Shown: piece by piece, positions 11,587-18,057 of the stretch
Layout of the letters: the number at the start of each line of letters is the position of its first letter
How positions within the stretch are numbered: position 1 is the first letter of the stretch
DNA from: a virus
DNA: 29,190 nucleotides
Strand: one strand, 5' to 3'
IMG/VR virus record: IMGVR_UViG_3300018416_000081
Span: 1-29,190 of that record
The notes under the pieces: model-generated
What the model saw: the letters and a program-made list of their open reading frames with translations, nothing else
The model's database searches: none
Told to the model about the DNA's origin: nothing
Translations under genes and position numbers: made by a program

Positions 11587-11832
11587 ATGTTGAAAAGTTA
11601 CGTTGAATCAGAAGTAGAAAAACTAGAGAGCCAGTACCTCGCTCTCCGAATTCAGAAACAAAAACTCGATATGTTTTTTGACGTTTATCTTGAGAAATAT
11701 GATCGGTTTATGCGTGCAGACGATACTGAAAACAAATACTGGAAACTTTACCGTTCGAAATTGAAAGAGTATGAAAAAGTTGAAACAGAAATTACATCAA
11801 ACAGATACTTCAGAGGAAAATTTAGCACCTGA
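11587..11832 (+). CDS. Coiled-coil protein (81 aa), likely leaderless
   Basis: The ATG at 11587 is at the predicted transcription start; the ATG at 11581 directly abuts the -10 box and would only be usable from a longer transcript. The protein is almost entirely helical (V-E-S-E-V-E-K-L-E-S-Q-Y-L-A-L-R, Q-K-Q-K-L-D-M-F-F-D-V-Y-L-E-K-Y, K-L-K-E-Y-E-K-V-E-T-E-I), typical of a coiled coil. No family recognised. The 3' end overlaps the gp33 gene by 62 nt in another frame. Confidence 0.6.
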   Translation: MLKSYVESEVEKLESQYLALRIQKQKLDMFFDVYLEKYDRFMRADDTENKYWKLYRSKLKEYEKVETEITSNRYFRGKFST

Positions 11833-12052
11833 GAATATGTTCCAATCAGCTAATGAATTCTCTATGCACATAGAGATGATGGTAGTTGAATCTGGAATTA
11901 CTTACATGGATGCCATTTTACAATACTGTAGTGAAAATTATCTCGAGCCTAGCGACATCGCTTCTTTGATCAGTAAGTCACTGAAGGATAAACTCGAAAT
12001 GAATTTTCAGGATCTTAACTACTTGCCGAAAGCTGCACGGTTGGATATATGA
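11771..12052 (+). CDS. 33: Late-transcription coactivator (gp33)
   Basis: 93 residues. The core H-I-E-M-M-V-V-E-S-G-I-T-Y-M-D-A-I-L-Q-Y-C matches the T4 gp33 segment I-E-K-M-V-E-E-F-G-M-S-Y-L-E-A-T, followed by S-L-K-D-K-L-E-M as in T4 I-I-E-K-I-Q-S-E-A. gp33 bridges RNA polymerase and the gp45 sliding clamp and works with the gp55 sigma factor at late promoters. The neighbour order 33-59-32 is that of T4 (T4 also has dsbA between 33 and 59), which supports the call. An in-frame ATG at 11837 is an alternative start that would give 71 residues and avoid the overlap. The late motifs seen elsewhere in the window would be its targets. Confidence 0.8.
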   Translation: MKKLKQKLHQTDTSEENLAPENMFQSANEFSMHIEMMVVESGITYMDAILQYCSENYLEPSDIASLISKSLKDKLEMNFQDLNYLPKAARLDI

Positions 12053-12666
12053 TGAATGGATTTAGAGCGTATCGCTATTACCTAGCAACCAAACTCCACT
12101 TCACAAAAGATAATTACGATGTCTTTGAAAAGAGGGGTAGCGTGAAAGGTTCTGAAGCTGCGTTCATGGCTAGAAACGACAGACATATATTCAACAAGTT
12201 GGCTAGGAACTACGATACAGACAGAGAAATCATACAATACTTTGTAGCCAACTTTGCTTATCGTAACGAAGGGTTCTTGTATGAAGAATCTTCTGGTTCT
12301 GATGCTTACACCAAATGGATTAAAAACAAGCAAAGTATTACACAGATGTTTGTAGATGATCTAAGTAAAATGCTGAACACTGTAGAAACTAATAAACAAC
12401 AAGGTGCTTGTCTTTTTGAATGGGATGGGGTAGAATATCCTCTAGCGTTGACTATGTTTATTGGTAATCAGATAAATGTTGAGACACTTAGAATCATTGA
12501 TGACATCTTCCCATTTCTGACAAAGTGGACTAACAAAGGTATTATCACCGAGATTTGGAGCGATGAGTTTAGAGTTATCAAGAAATTAGTAGGATTTGTG
12601 AAGTACGATCAGTCCAAAATATTGACTGTGTGGCATAAATTTAAACACGAACTTGATGAGTTATAA
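12049..12666 (+). CDS. 59: Helicase loader (gp59)
   Basis: 205 residues (T4 gp59: 217). The N-terminus contains A-Y-R-Y-Y-L-A-T-K-L-H-F, then Y-D-V-F-E-K-R-G-S-V-K-G-S-E-A-A-F and R-N-D-R-H-I-F-N-K-L-A-R-N-Y, which line up with T4 gp59 Y-K-L-Y-L-M-I-K, Y-D-V-I-K-Y, V-S-D-A-A-Y and R-R-D-K-Y-F-F-Q-K-L-S-E-K-Y. gp59 loads the gp41 helicase on gp32-covered forked DNA during recombination-dependent replication. The gene lies between gp33 and gp32, overlaps the gp33 stop by ATGA, and has a second ATG one codon later. Confidence 0.85.
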   Translation: MMNGFRAYRYYLATKLHFTKDNYDVFEKRGSVKGSEAAFMARNDRHIFNKLARNYDTDREIIQYFVANFAYRNEGFLYEESSGSDAYTKWIKNKQSITQMFVDDLSKMLNTVETNKQQGACLFEWDGVEYPLALTMFIGNQINVETLRIIDDIFPFLTKWTNKGIITEIWSDEFRVIKKLVGFVKYDQSKILTVWHKFKHELDEL

Positions 12667-12678
12667 AGCGATAGTATC

Positions 12679-12876
12679 ATGGGTAAGACATTCAGAAAAG
12701 AAAAGCAATTTGACGATTTTTCCTCACAGCGTGGTGGGCGACCACAGAGGGAACAAAAACGCACAGCACAACGTGCGAATTTGAAGACGCTAAATAGGTA
12801 TGTTGAAGATTTTGATGATGATGTAGAACTTGATGACGAAATCTTCATCGAACATACTAAACAACATACTCCGTAA
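12679..12876 (+). CDS. Small charged protein between gp59 and gp32 (65 aa)
   Basis: The N-terminal half is very basic (K-T-F-R-K-E-K-Q-F, Q-R-G-G-R-P-Q-R-E-Q-K-R) and the C-terminal half very acidic (V-E-D-F-D-D-D-V-E-L-D-D-E), so it is probably disordered and may bind DNA, RNA or gp32. I recall a short charged ORF at this position in other aquatic T4-like phages. It has no dominant ribosome binding site. A CTAAATA motif inside it may be a late promoter for gp32. Confidence 0.6.
   Translation: MGKTFRKEKQFDDFSSQRGGRPQREQKRTAQRANLKTLNRYVEDFDDDVELDDEIFIEHTKQHTP
12790..12796 (+). promoter_or_regulatory. Candidate late promoter motif upstream of gp32
   Basis: CTAAATA, the same heptamer found before other late genes in this window, lies inside the small charged ORF about 100 nt before gp32. 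In T4, gene 32 is transcribed from both earlier and late promoters. Being intragenic, it could be a chance match. Confidence 0.3.
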
Positions 12877-12901
12877 ATACGACATAAAGGAAATACGACA
12901 T
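12875..12901 (+). repeat. Tandem 11-bp direct repeat around the gp32 ribosome binding site
   Basis: AAATACGACAT occurs at 12875-12885 and again at 12891-12901, flanking the AAGG site (12887-12890) and running into the gp32 start codon. T4 gp32 represses its own translation by binding an unstructured A/U-rich leader, so this repeat is a reasonable candidate operator. Confidence 0.6.
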
Positions 12902-13817
12902 GGATATTAACACACTACGTAAAATGCGCAACTCTGACTTCTCTAAAATCACTGGAGAATTCGATAAGATTGCAAACCCTCAGTCTGAAACTAAGTCTTA
13001 TAAAGACGATCGTTTCTGGCGTCTCGAAGGCGACAAAGCAGGTAATGGTACTGCTACAATTCGCTTCCTCCCTCGTGTTGAAGGTGATGAACTCCCTTGG
13101 GTTCGAATCTTCTCTCATGGTTTCCAAGGACCAACTGGTAAGTGGTACATCGAAAACTCGTTGACTACTATCGGTAAAGACGATCCTGTTGGAGAACTAA
13201 ACACACAACTCTGGAACTCAGGTTCTGAAGCCAACAAAGAAATCGCTCGTAAGCAAAAGCGTAAGCTGTCTTACACTGCTAACATTCTAGTTGTTTCTGA
13301 TCCTAAACATCCTGAGAATGAGGGTAAAGTATTCTTGTTTAAGTTTGGTAAGAAGATCTTTGATAAGATCATGGATAAAGCCAAGCCAACATTCGAGGAT
13401 GAGACCCCAGTCAATGTGTTTGACTTCTGGGAAGGTGCAGACTTTAAAATGCGCATGCGCAAAGTATCTGGATATGCTAACTACGATGAATCGCTATTCT
13501 TGGAGCCAGCTGCTATTGCTGGTGGGGATGACGAGAAGATTCTTAAAGTAGCGAACTCACAGTATGCTCTATCTGAATTCAATGCGCCAACTAACTTCAA
13601 ATCTTATGAAGAACTAAAGAAGAAGTTGGAAAGTGTTCTGTCTGGCGATAGCTATGCTTCTAAGAGTGCAGCAGAATTGGTAGATGAAGTTGAGATGGTC
13701 TCTGCGCCAGCACCTCAGCCTAAGTCTGCTCCTGCTCCGCAACCAAAGGCAGCAGCTGTTACTGCTGATGATGAAGATGACATGATGTCATATTTTCAGA
13801 ATCTAGCCAATGACTAA
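12900..13817 (+). CDS. 32: Single-stranded DNA-binding protein (gp32)
   Basis: 305 residues (T4: 301). The N-terminal domain (1-20) has L-R-K-M-R-N, like the basic LAST motif used for cooperative binding. The core contains F-W-R-L-E, I-R-F-L-P, W-V-R-I-F-S-H-G-F, R-K-Q-K-R-K-L-S-Y, V-F-L-F-K-F-G-K-K-I-F-D-K-I and F-D-F-W-E-G-A-D-F-K-M, all typical of gp32. The tail is an A-P-Q-P-K repeat linker (about 268-282), then an acidic end (D-D-E-D-D-M-M-S-Y-F) that recruits replication proteins. No cysteine occurs anywhere, so the T4 zinc site is absent; the usual position reads N-S-L-T-T-I-G-K-D-D-P. It coats ssDNA in replication and recombination. Confidence 0.93.
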   Translation: MDINTLRKMRNSDFSKITGEFDKIANPQSETKSYKDDRFWRLEGDKAGNGTATIRFLPRVEGDELPWVRIFSHGFQGPTGKWYIENSLTTIGKDDPVGELNTQLWNSGSEANKEIARKQKRKLSYTANILVVSDPKHPENEGKVFLFKFGKKIFDKIMDKAKPTFEDETPVNVFDFWEGADFKMRMRKVSGYANYDESLFLEPAAIAGGDDEKILKVANSQYALSEFNAPTNFKSYEELKKKLESVLSGDSYASKSAAELVDEVEMVSAPAPQPKSAPAPQPKAAAVTADDEDDMMSYFQNLAND

Positions 13818-13863
13818 GTAGTAAGCAACAGTCGTGTATTTGACTGCGCTGCTTAATTAGTGT

Positions 13864-13890
13864 AGGGAGATCTTCGGATCTCCCTTTTTT
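13864..13890 (+). terminator. Rho-independent terminator after gp32 (UUCG tetraloop)
   Basis: Stem AGGGAGATC (13864-13872), loop TTCG, stem GATCTCCCT (13877-13885), then T6 (13885-13890). It separates plus-strand gp32 from the convergent minus-strand tail cluster, whose last stop codon (13889-13891) overlaps the T tract. No T tract is present for the opposite direction. The gap 13818-13863 holds nothing else I can recognise. Confidence 0.92.
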
Positions 13891-15601
13891 ATTGTGTAGC
13901 AGGAACCATATATCTGGAGTTAGATGGATCGCCATTTCTGATTGGTTGTGGTGCTCTTTGAACGGTTGTGTTGTTGTTATTGATAACTGGAGCAGATACT
14001 GCTACGTTATTTGATTGAGCACCAGTTGCGTTCCTTTGAGCATCGGCTACATCAACTGAAGCTGTGCCAATATCAGGTGTTGTTGGTGCCTGTGGGATTA
14101 GGTCTTGCATATTAAAAGAAGCACCCTCTTGTTCTTTTAACAAGACAATTGGATCTATACCTGAGAGAGCCAGACCAGTATTATACCAAGATAGACGCTC
14201 ATAAGCAGCAGCACGTGCCATTGCTAATTCTACGCTAGTACCTTCTGCTTCTGCTGCTCTTCCTGCTTCTGCTTGCTCAGGAGTAATCTGTACACCATTA
14301 AACGTAGTGCCAGTCGCAGTGTCCATGAATGGACTTGCTGGTGTTACTGATCCTGCTGTATCAGAGGTAGCGGATGCTGGTGGAGTTTCTGCTGGTGTTT
14401 CTTGATCTCCAGCGAATGGATACCATGGACCAAATTCTACTGGACCATATAATGGAATATTAAACCCAATAGCTGGAATGCCAAATCCTGCGAAGAAATC
14501 TAGTACTGGATCAAACAGACCAGAGAAGAAATTACCGATACCAGCAAACCAATCACTAACAGTAGCTACTGCAGAATCAAAAGCTGCTCCAACATATTCT
14601 GGAATAGATTTTACAAAACCAACGATACCATCAATCATACCGTTGAATAGATCTGTGAAGCTGAATGAACTCAACCATTCAGCTGCTTTGTCAAACCCAA
14701 ACATATCCAATACCCAAGCAGTAGCACCCTTCAACATATCGAGAGGAACTGTAATTAGTGAATTGAATAGTCCTTTGATAGCACCACCAATACCTCCGAT
14801 GATACCACCTTCCATGAATCCTTCAATTGCCCCAGATACAGTATCAAAAACTGTCATAAGGATTGTTAATGGATAGAAGATTTTACTAAAGACTTTAGCT
14901 GCACCTGAGAACATAGTCGTGAAACCACTTAGGGACTTTCCAACTGATCTAAAGAAGCCGAAGATTTTAGAAATACCACTGGTAATAGGTGCAAAGATTT
15001 TGCTAATTGCTGTTCCCATAGCAGAACCTGTACTTCTCATCGACTTGAATGCGTCTGTGAGTGGTTTGAAGAAATCTGAAACTGCTGTTCCTATTTTACT
15101 AAAGAACTGACCAATCTTACCGATCTGTCCATCGCTGGCAAATACGCTCTTTAGTCTAGCGATAATTTTACCGAACCCATCCCCTACAGTTTTGAAGAAA
15201 CCACGTAGAGAATTCATAGTTTTAGTAGCTAGTTCTGTTAGTTTGGTTGGCATGATGGCTTTCATCATCGCTTTCCATGCCTTAGCATAACCAGCAATCG
15301 CTCCAACAAGACCACCCAATGCTAGACCAAGAATACCTCCAAGGAAACCGATATCTTGATCGTCTCCACCACCTTCTGTGCCACCTGCAGGTTTTACTTT
15401 TTGTCCTTTATCGATAGACTCTAACAGCGCAAGCATTTTTGCTTGTTGTCTTGCTTGTTCTAACATCTGCTCTTGAGACATGCCTGATGCCTCGATAGTC
15501 TCAGCGATTAATTCTAATCCTGCTATCTGATCATCACGCTGTCTAAGAGCGTCTGAGTTAGCTTCTTTAATAGTTTCGACTACGTCTGCTAGAGTTGCCA
15601 T
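13889..15601 (-). CDS. Probable tail tape-measure protein (gp29-like)
   Basis: 570 residues, close to T4 gp29 (590). The first 75 residues are polar and helical (V-V-E-T-I-K-E-A-N-S-D-A-L-R-Q-R, E-Q-M-L-E-Q-A-R-Q-Q-A-K). A central region (about 85-400) alternates glycine/alanine hydrophobic blocks (F-L-G-G-I-L-G-L-A-L-G-G-L-V-G-A-I-A-G) with many F-F-K/S-K-I-F repeats, which is typical of tape-measure proteins that insert in the membrane during injection. The C-terminal 150 residues are rich in T, A, P and Q. It directly follows gp26 and gp51-like genes, the place of lambda H after G/T. T4 tail length (about 100 nm) agrees with this size. Direct similarity to gp29 cannot be seen by eye. Confidence 0.6.
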   Translation of the reverse strand: MATLADVVETIKEANSDALRQRDDQIAGLELIAETIEASGMSQEQMLEQARQQAKMLALLESIDKGQKVKPAGGTEGGGDDQDIGFLGGILGLALGGLVGAIAGYAKAWKAMMKAIMPTKLTELATKTMNSLRGFFKTVGDGFGKIIARLKSVFASDGQIGKIGQFFSKIGTAVSDFFKPLTDAFKSMRSTGSAMGTAISKIFAPITSGISKIFGFFRSVGKSLSGFTTMFSGAAKVFSKIFYPLTILMTVFDTVSGAIEGFMEGGIIGGIGGAIKGLFNSLITVPLDMLKGATAWVLDMFGFDKAAEWLSSFSFTDLFNGMIDGIVGFVKSIPEYVGAAFDSAVATVSDWFAGIGNFFSGLFDPVLDFFAGFGIPAIGFNIPLYGPVEFGPWYPFAGDQETPAETPPASATSDTAGSVTPASPFMDTATGTTFNGVQITPEQAEAGRAAEAEGTSVELAMARAAAYERLSWYNTGLALSGIDPIVLLKEQEGASFNMQDLIPQAPTTPDIGTASVDVADAQRNATGAQSNNVAVSAPVINNNNTTVQRAPQPIRNGDPSNSRYMVPATQ

Positions 15602-15604
15602 CTT

Positions 15605-15793
15605 TTACCTTTTAGAATACTTTCGTTGTTCGGCTTTTCGTTTTTCTTCTTCTAAGTGTTGAGCCAACATTGTAACATATAATTCTCGCTCAAACGGTAT
15701 CATTTCTTCTAGCTCAGTCAAAGAGTATTTATGATATTGCAATAAAGCGAAATTAGTTTTATACATGTTCATAAGACTCTCATGGCTGAGCAT
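15605..15793 (-). CDS. 51: Baseplate hub assembly protein, gp51-like (62 aa)
   Basis: The start ATG overlaps the gp26 stop as TAATG. The protein is helical: E-S-L-M-N-M-Y-K-T-N-F-A-L-L-Q-Y-H-K-Y-S-L-T-E-L-E-E-M-I followed by a charged E-E-E-K-R-K-A-E-Q-R-K tail. Short proteins with a N-F-A-L-x-Q-x-H-K-Y-S-L-x-x-L motif lie between gp26 and the tape-measure gene in aquatic T4-like phages and are labelled gp51; T4 gp51 itself is larger (249 aa). The likely role is a chaperone for the tape measure. Its frame is -1 relative to gp26 and a T8 run precedes the junction, so a gp26-gp51 fusion is possible. Confidence 0.65.
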   Translation of the reverse strand: MLSHESLMNMYKTNFALLQYHKYSLTELEEMIPFERELYVTMLAQHLEEEKRKAEQRKYSKR

Positions 15794-16518
15794 TACGAAA
15801 AAAAACTGTTTAGCCCCTCAATCTTTTTCTCATGTGCATGTCCACATTCTGGACATGAATAGTTAATTGTTTTAGACAACTTCGGCATGTTTTCAAAGAA
15901 TGCTTGGATCCTTTTGAATTGTTCATTCGTTAGGTTGTCTAGGAAGTCTTTAACTTCTTTATCTGTAGCCTTCTCAATAGGGAAGGTTTCATCTTCAGTA
16001 TAAATCATATCCATACACGCAGAGATAATAGCGTACATGGCATCAGGATCGTTAGGATCTTTAATCTTTTCCATCTGCTCCATAACTTTGACAGATGGGT
16101 ATTTCATAATAACACCAACACCTTCCCATAATGGAATGTCTGTGGTTTGTCCTTCAGGAAACTCTACTTCAATATCTGCGATATTAAGATTGATGTTTAC
16201 TTTAGCCTTTTCATTTTCTTCATCACACTTTTCACATCTAATTGTTAATGTGACAATCTCACCTACGGACTTGGCACGAATCTGAGAAAAGATATACTCA
16301 AGATCAAACATAGCAATGTTTGCTGTGTCGATCTTACCGTCAAAACATTCGTCAATAACTTCTGACAATGTTCTGACCATTACAGAAGCATCTTCAGACT
16401 GCATCGCCAATAGTAGTGCCTTTTCTTGTTTGACAAGAAATGGTTTGAAAAAATAACTCTCTTTGGTAGAGGGTAGCACCAGTTTGTACTTTGGTGCAGC
16501 GTTCATAGGCAAAGCCAT
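15793..16518 (-). CDS. 26: Baseplate hub subunit / tail assembly chaperone (gp26)
   Basis: 241 residues (T4 gp26: 208). The start A-L-P-M-N-A-A-P-K-Y-K-L-V-L-P-S-T followed by F-K-P-F-L-V-K-Q-E-K-A-L-L-L-A is the signature of the T4 gp26 baseplate family. Two zinc-knuckle-like pairs are present: C95-E-K-C98 and C222-P-E-C225-G-H-A-H, which together could bind one zinc. The family acts in assembly of the central hub with gp51. The end reads N-S-F-F-S, encoded across eight T residues, directly before TAA; the gp51-like ORF begins at the last base of this stop. Confidence 0.85.
   Translation of the reverse strand: MALPMNAAPKYKLVLPSTKESYFFKPFLVKQEKALLLAMQSEDASVMVRTLSEVIDECFDGKIDTANIAMFDLEYIFSQIRAKSVGEIVTLTIRCEKCDEENEKAKVNINLNIADIEVEFPEGQTTDIPLWEGVGVIMKYPSVKVMEQMEKIKDPNDPDAMYAIISACMDMIYTEDETFPIEKATDKEVKDFLDNLTNEQFKRIQAFFENMPKLSKTINYSCPECGHAHEKKIEGLNSFFS
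15798..15805 (-). promoter_or_regulatory. Possible -1 ribosomal frameshift site (T8 run) at the gp26/gp51 junction
   Basis: On the minus strand AGT-TTT-TTT-TCG-TAA ends gp26. In its frame this contains the slippery heptamer T-TTT-TTT (15805-15799), two codons before the stop. Slipping back one base would read TTT-TTT-TTC-GTA-ATG into the gp51-like ORF, giving a gp26-gp51 fusion analogous to lambda gpG-gpGT. Only a short CTCA/TGAG hairpin lies downstream, so stimulation is uncertain. Confidence 0.45.
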
Positions 16519-16520
16519 AA

Positions 16521-16940
16521 TTAGTCTCCTTTGTTCATTTTGTGGATCAGTTTGTTCAACTCTGCGGTTGAACCTACAAATATCGCATTATTCGTCACGT
16601 TTTTATCACCTTTGGATGCCTTTGGTGCATCCAACTTTTGTTTCTGTTGATGTAGATCCATCAGTTGCTGGTTTACATCAGCCAATTGTTTAATCAGATT
16701 ACCCACAACTTCAAAAGCACGTGGGTGTTCTGATTGTTTTGCTACTTCTAGAGAATGCAAGAGTGCTTCCTGTCCCTTCTCTAGAAGATTCTTTAGGTTT
16801 TCTCTGCTATCGTCATAGTCTTTTTCAATCCGAGCATTAGGTTCTTTAATAACCTCGCCATCTTGGGTAATAATTTCTTGTGTACCCTTAGGCATTGGTT
16901 CTATATCAAAAGTCTCAGACAAATTTTCATCAATTTTCAT
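16521..16940 (-). CDS. 16: Small terminase subunit (gp16)
   Basis: 139 residues (T4 gp16: 164). Visible shared pattern with T4 gp16: an acidic start, K-D-Y-D-D-S-R-E-N-L (T4 D-D-Y-G-V-V-R-R-N-M), a long helix with L-E-V-A-K-Q-S-E-H-P-R-A-F-E-V-V-G-N-L-I (T4 A-K-N-A-D-S-P-R-H-M-E-V-F), N-Q-Q-L-M-D-L-H, and the ending N-N-A-I-F-V-G-S-T-A-E-L (T4 N-A-T-V-F-M-G-S-P-T-E-L). gp16 oligomerises on DNA and regulates the gp17 packaging motor. In T4 it lies beside gene 17; here it sits 2 nt upstream of gp26 in the tail cluster, and gp17 is not in the window. Confidence 0.88.
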   Translation of the reverse strand: MKIDENLSETFDIEPMPKGTQEIITQDGEVIKEPNARIEKDYDDSRENLKNLLEKGQEALLHSLEVAKQSEHPRAFEVVGNLIKQLADVNQQLMDLHQQKQKLDAPKASKGDKNVTNNAIFVGSTAELNKLIHKMNKGD

Positions 16941-16969
16941 ATCAATTCTTCCTAATTCTTACTTAGGGT

Positions 16970-17311
16970 TTATTTTTTGCTTTCAAAAGCAGATTTACCA
17001 TAAAAAGCTGCAACGATTGCTGCTACAGAAACAAAGTATGTTGGAGCCATGTCGCCCAAAATCTTACCAGCGTTTTCTAAGCCTAGTAGAGATGCCATGA
17101 CTACTGAGAATGGGTATAGCAACATACCAAACAAAGCAAACCAAGCCATGTTGCGCTGGGCATCACGCATCGCATCTTCATCTTCAAGACGTTTGCGCTT
17201 TGCGTCAAGCATCATCTTCATTTCTTCTGTAGAGATATGACCATCTCCGTTTACATCTGCTTCTAGTGTATCGTTAGTAGCATCTACTGTTAGTGTTTTT
17301 TTATCCGTCAT
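16970..17311 (-). CDS. EF-hand membrane protein (113 aa), holin candidate
   Basis: Residues 19-30 form a perfect EF-hand calcium loop: D-V-N-G-D-G-H-I-S-T-E-E, with ligands at 1, 3, 5 and 12 and Gly/Ile at 6 and 8. A charged helix follows (M-M-L-D-A-K-R-K-R-L-E-D-E-D), then two membrane segments, about 56-75 (M-A-W-F-A-L-F-G-M-L-L-Y-P-F) and 90-107 (Y-F-V-S-V-A-A-I-V-A-A-F-Y-G). I recall proteins of this layout in many aquatic T4-like phages, without function. Two helices, a charged tail and late location fit a holin, and no other clear holin for the endolysin is seen, but a virion membrane role is also possible. It overlaps gp54 by 4 nt. Confidence 0.75.
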   Translation of the reverse strand: MTDKKTLTVDATNDTLEADVNGDGHISTEEMKMMLDAKRKRLEDEDAMRDAQRNMAWFALFGMLLYPFSVVMASLLGLENAGKILGDMAPTYFVSVAAIVAAFYGKSAFESKK

Positions 17312-18054
17312 GCGAATAGACTCCTTATTGGGTTAAGCATTGATGATGCTCGTGATTTACCAGCATCAACTAGGGTTATCAATCTATTCGGAAGTCCATC
17401 GATCCCTTGTGGAAGATTTTCCTCAAGTTCTCCATTCCATAACTTTTGAGTGTTCCGAAAATCAGTAATATGTGCGTTAAGTAACGTTTCAGATGTAACT
17501 GAAAGATCTCTCTGAGATTCAGGTGCGTTAGACACCGTTGTGACAGGGACTGCTCTCCAATTTCTATACTGCATCGTTACTGACAGCTTCATAATATCTT
17601 TCGCTGCGTAATCCATTTGAACTGCGCCGATGGATTTAGGATATGCTTCAAAAAGTTTACAACGATAGGTTACATGCCCATCTTTACTCATCACAAGAAT
17701 AGTCATATCACAGGTATACTCGTCATAGTACCTGAATTTACGACTCTGTGGATGTTGAATAAACGACATCCAATCATCAAACATGCCTTTGACTGCCATA
17801 TCTTTATCAACGAAGAAAGATAGAGTCACTGTATCATATAGTTTTTCGTAAGGAGTTTCACGAAATTCACCGAATGTTCTATTCTGAATTGTACCATAAC
17901 TCATTCCTGGAAGTTGCGCACCATCACAGAACATTAAAACTTTCTGTAGCTTTGTTTGTCCAATTGGAACAGGTGGTGACATCTCAACCATGAACCTGTT
18001 TGTGACTGACAACCCACCTTGTTTAACTTGTGAAATAAATTCGCTTAGTGCCAT
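17308..18054 (-). CDS. 54: Baseplate tail-tube initiator (gp54-like)
   Basis: 248 residues (T4 gp54: 320). The sequence shows the tail-tube fold pattern shared by gp19, gp48 and gp54: N-R-F-M-V-E-M-S near the start, M-F-C-D-G-A-Q-L-P-G-M-S-Y-G, Y-D-T-V-T-L-S-F-F-V-D, F-D-D-W-M-S-F-I-Q-H-P, and K-L-F-E-A-Y-P-K-S-I-G-A-V-Q-M-D-Y followed by a strand (M-K-L-S-V-T-M-Q-Y-R-N-W). The longer polar C-terminus is unlike gp19. The true tube protein gp19 normally lies with sheath gp18, which is absent here, so gp54 is preferred. It would sit on gp48 and start tube polymerisation. Confidence 0.65.
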   Translation of the reverse strand: MALSEFISQVKQGGLSVTNRFMVEMSPPVPIGQTKLQKVLMFCDGAQLPGMSYGTIQNRTFGEFRETPYEKLYDTVTLSFFVDKDMAVKGMFDDWMSFIQHPQSRKFRYYDEYTCDMTILVMSKDGHVTYRCKLFEAYPKSIGAVQMDYAAKDIMKLSVTMQYRNWRAVPVTTVSNAPESQRDLSVTSETLLNAHITDFRNTQKLWNGELEENLPQGIDGLPNRLITLVDAGKSRASSMLNPIRSLFA

Positions 18055-18057
18055 TTG

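Noticed and set aside
13864-13890. Bidirectional terminator for the convergent minus-strand genes
   Set aside because: The minus-strand side of the hairpin is followed by ACACTAATT rather than a T tract, so only the plus-strand direction is supported.
14478-15110. Plus-strand ORFs inside the tape-measure region
   Set aside because: They are antisense shadows of the repetitive tape-measure gene, without promoter or ribosome binding site.
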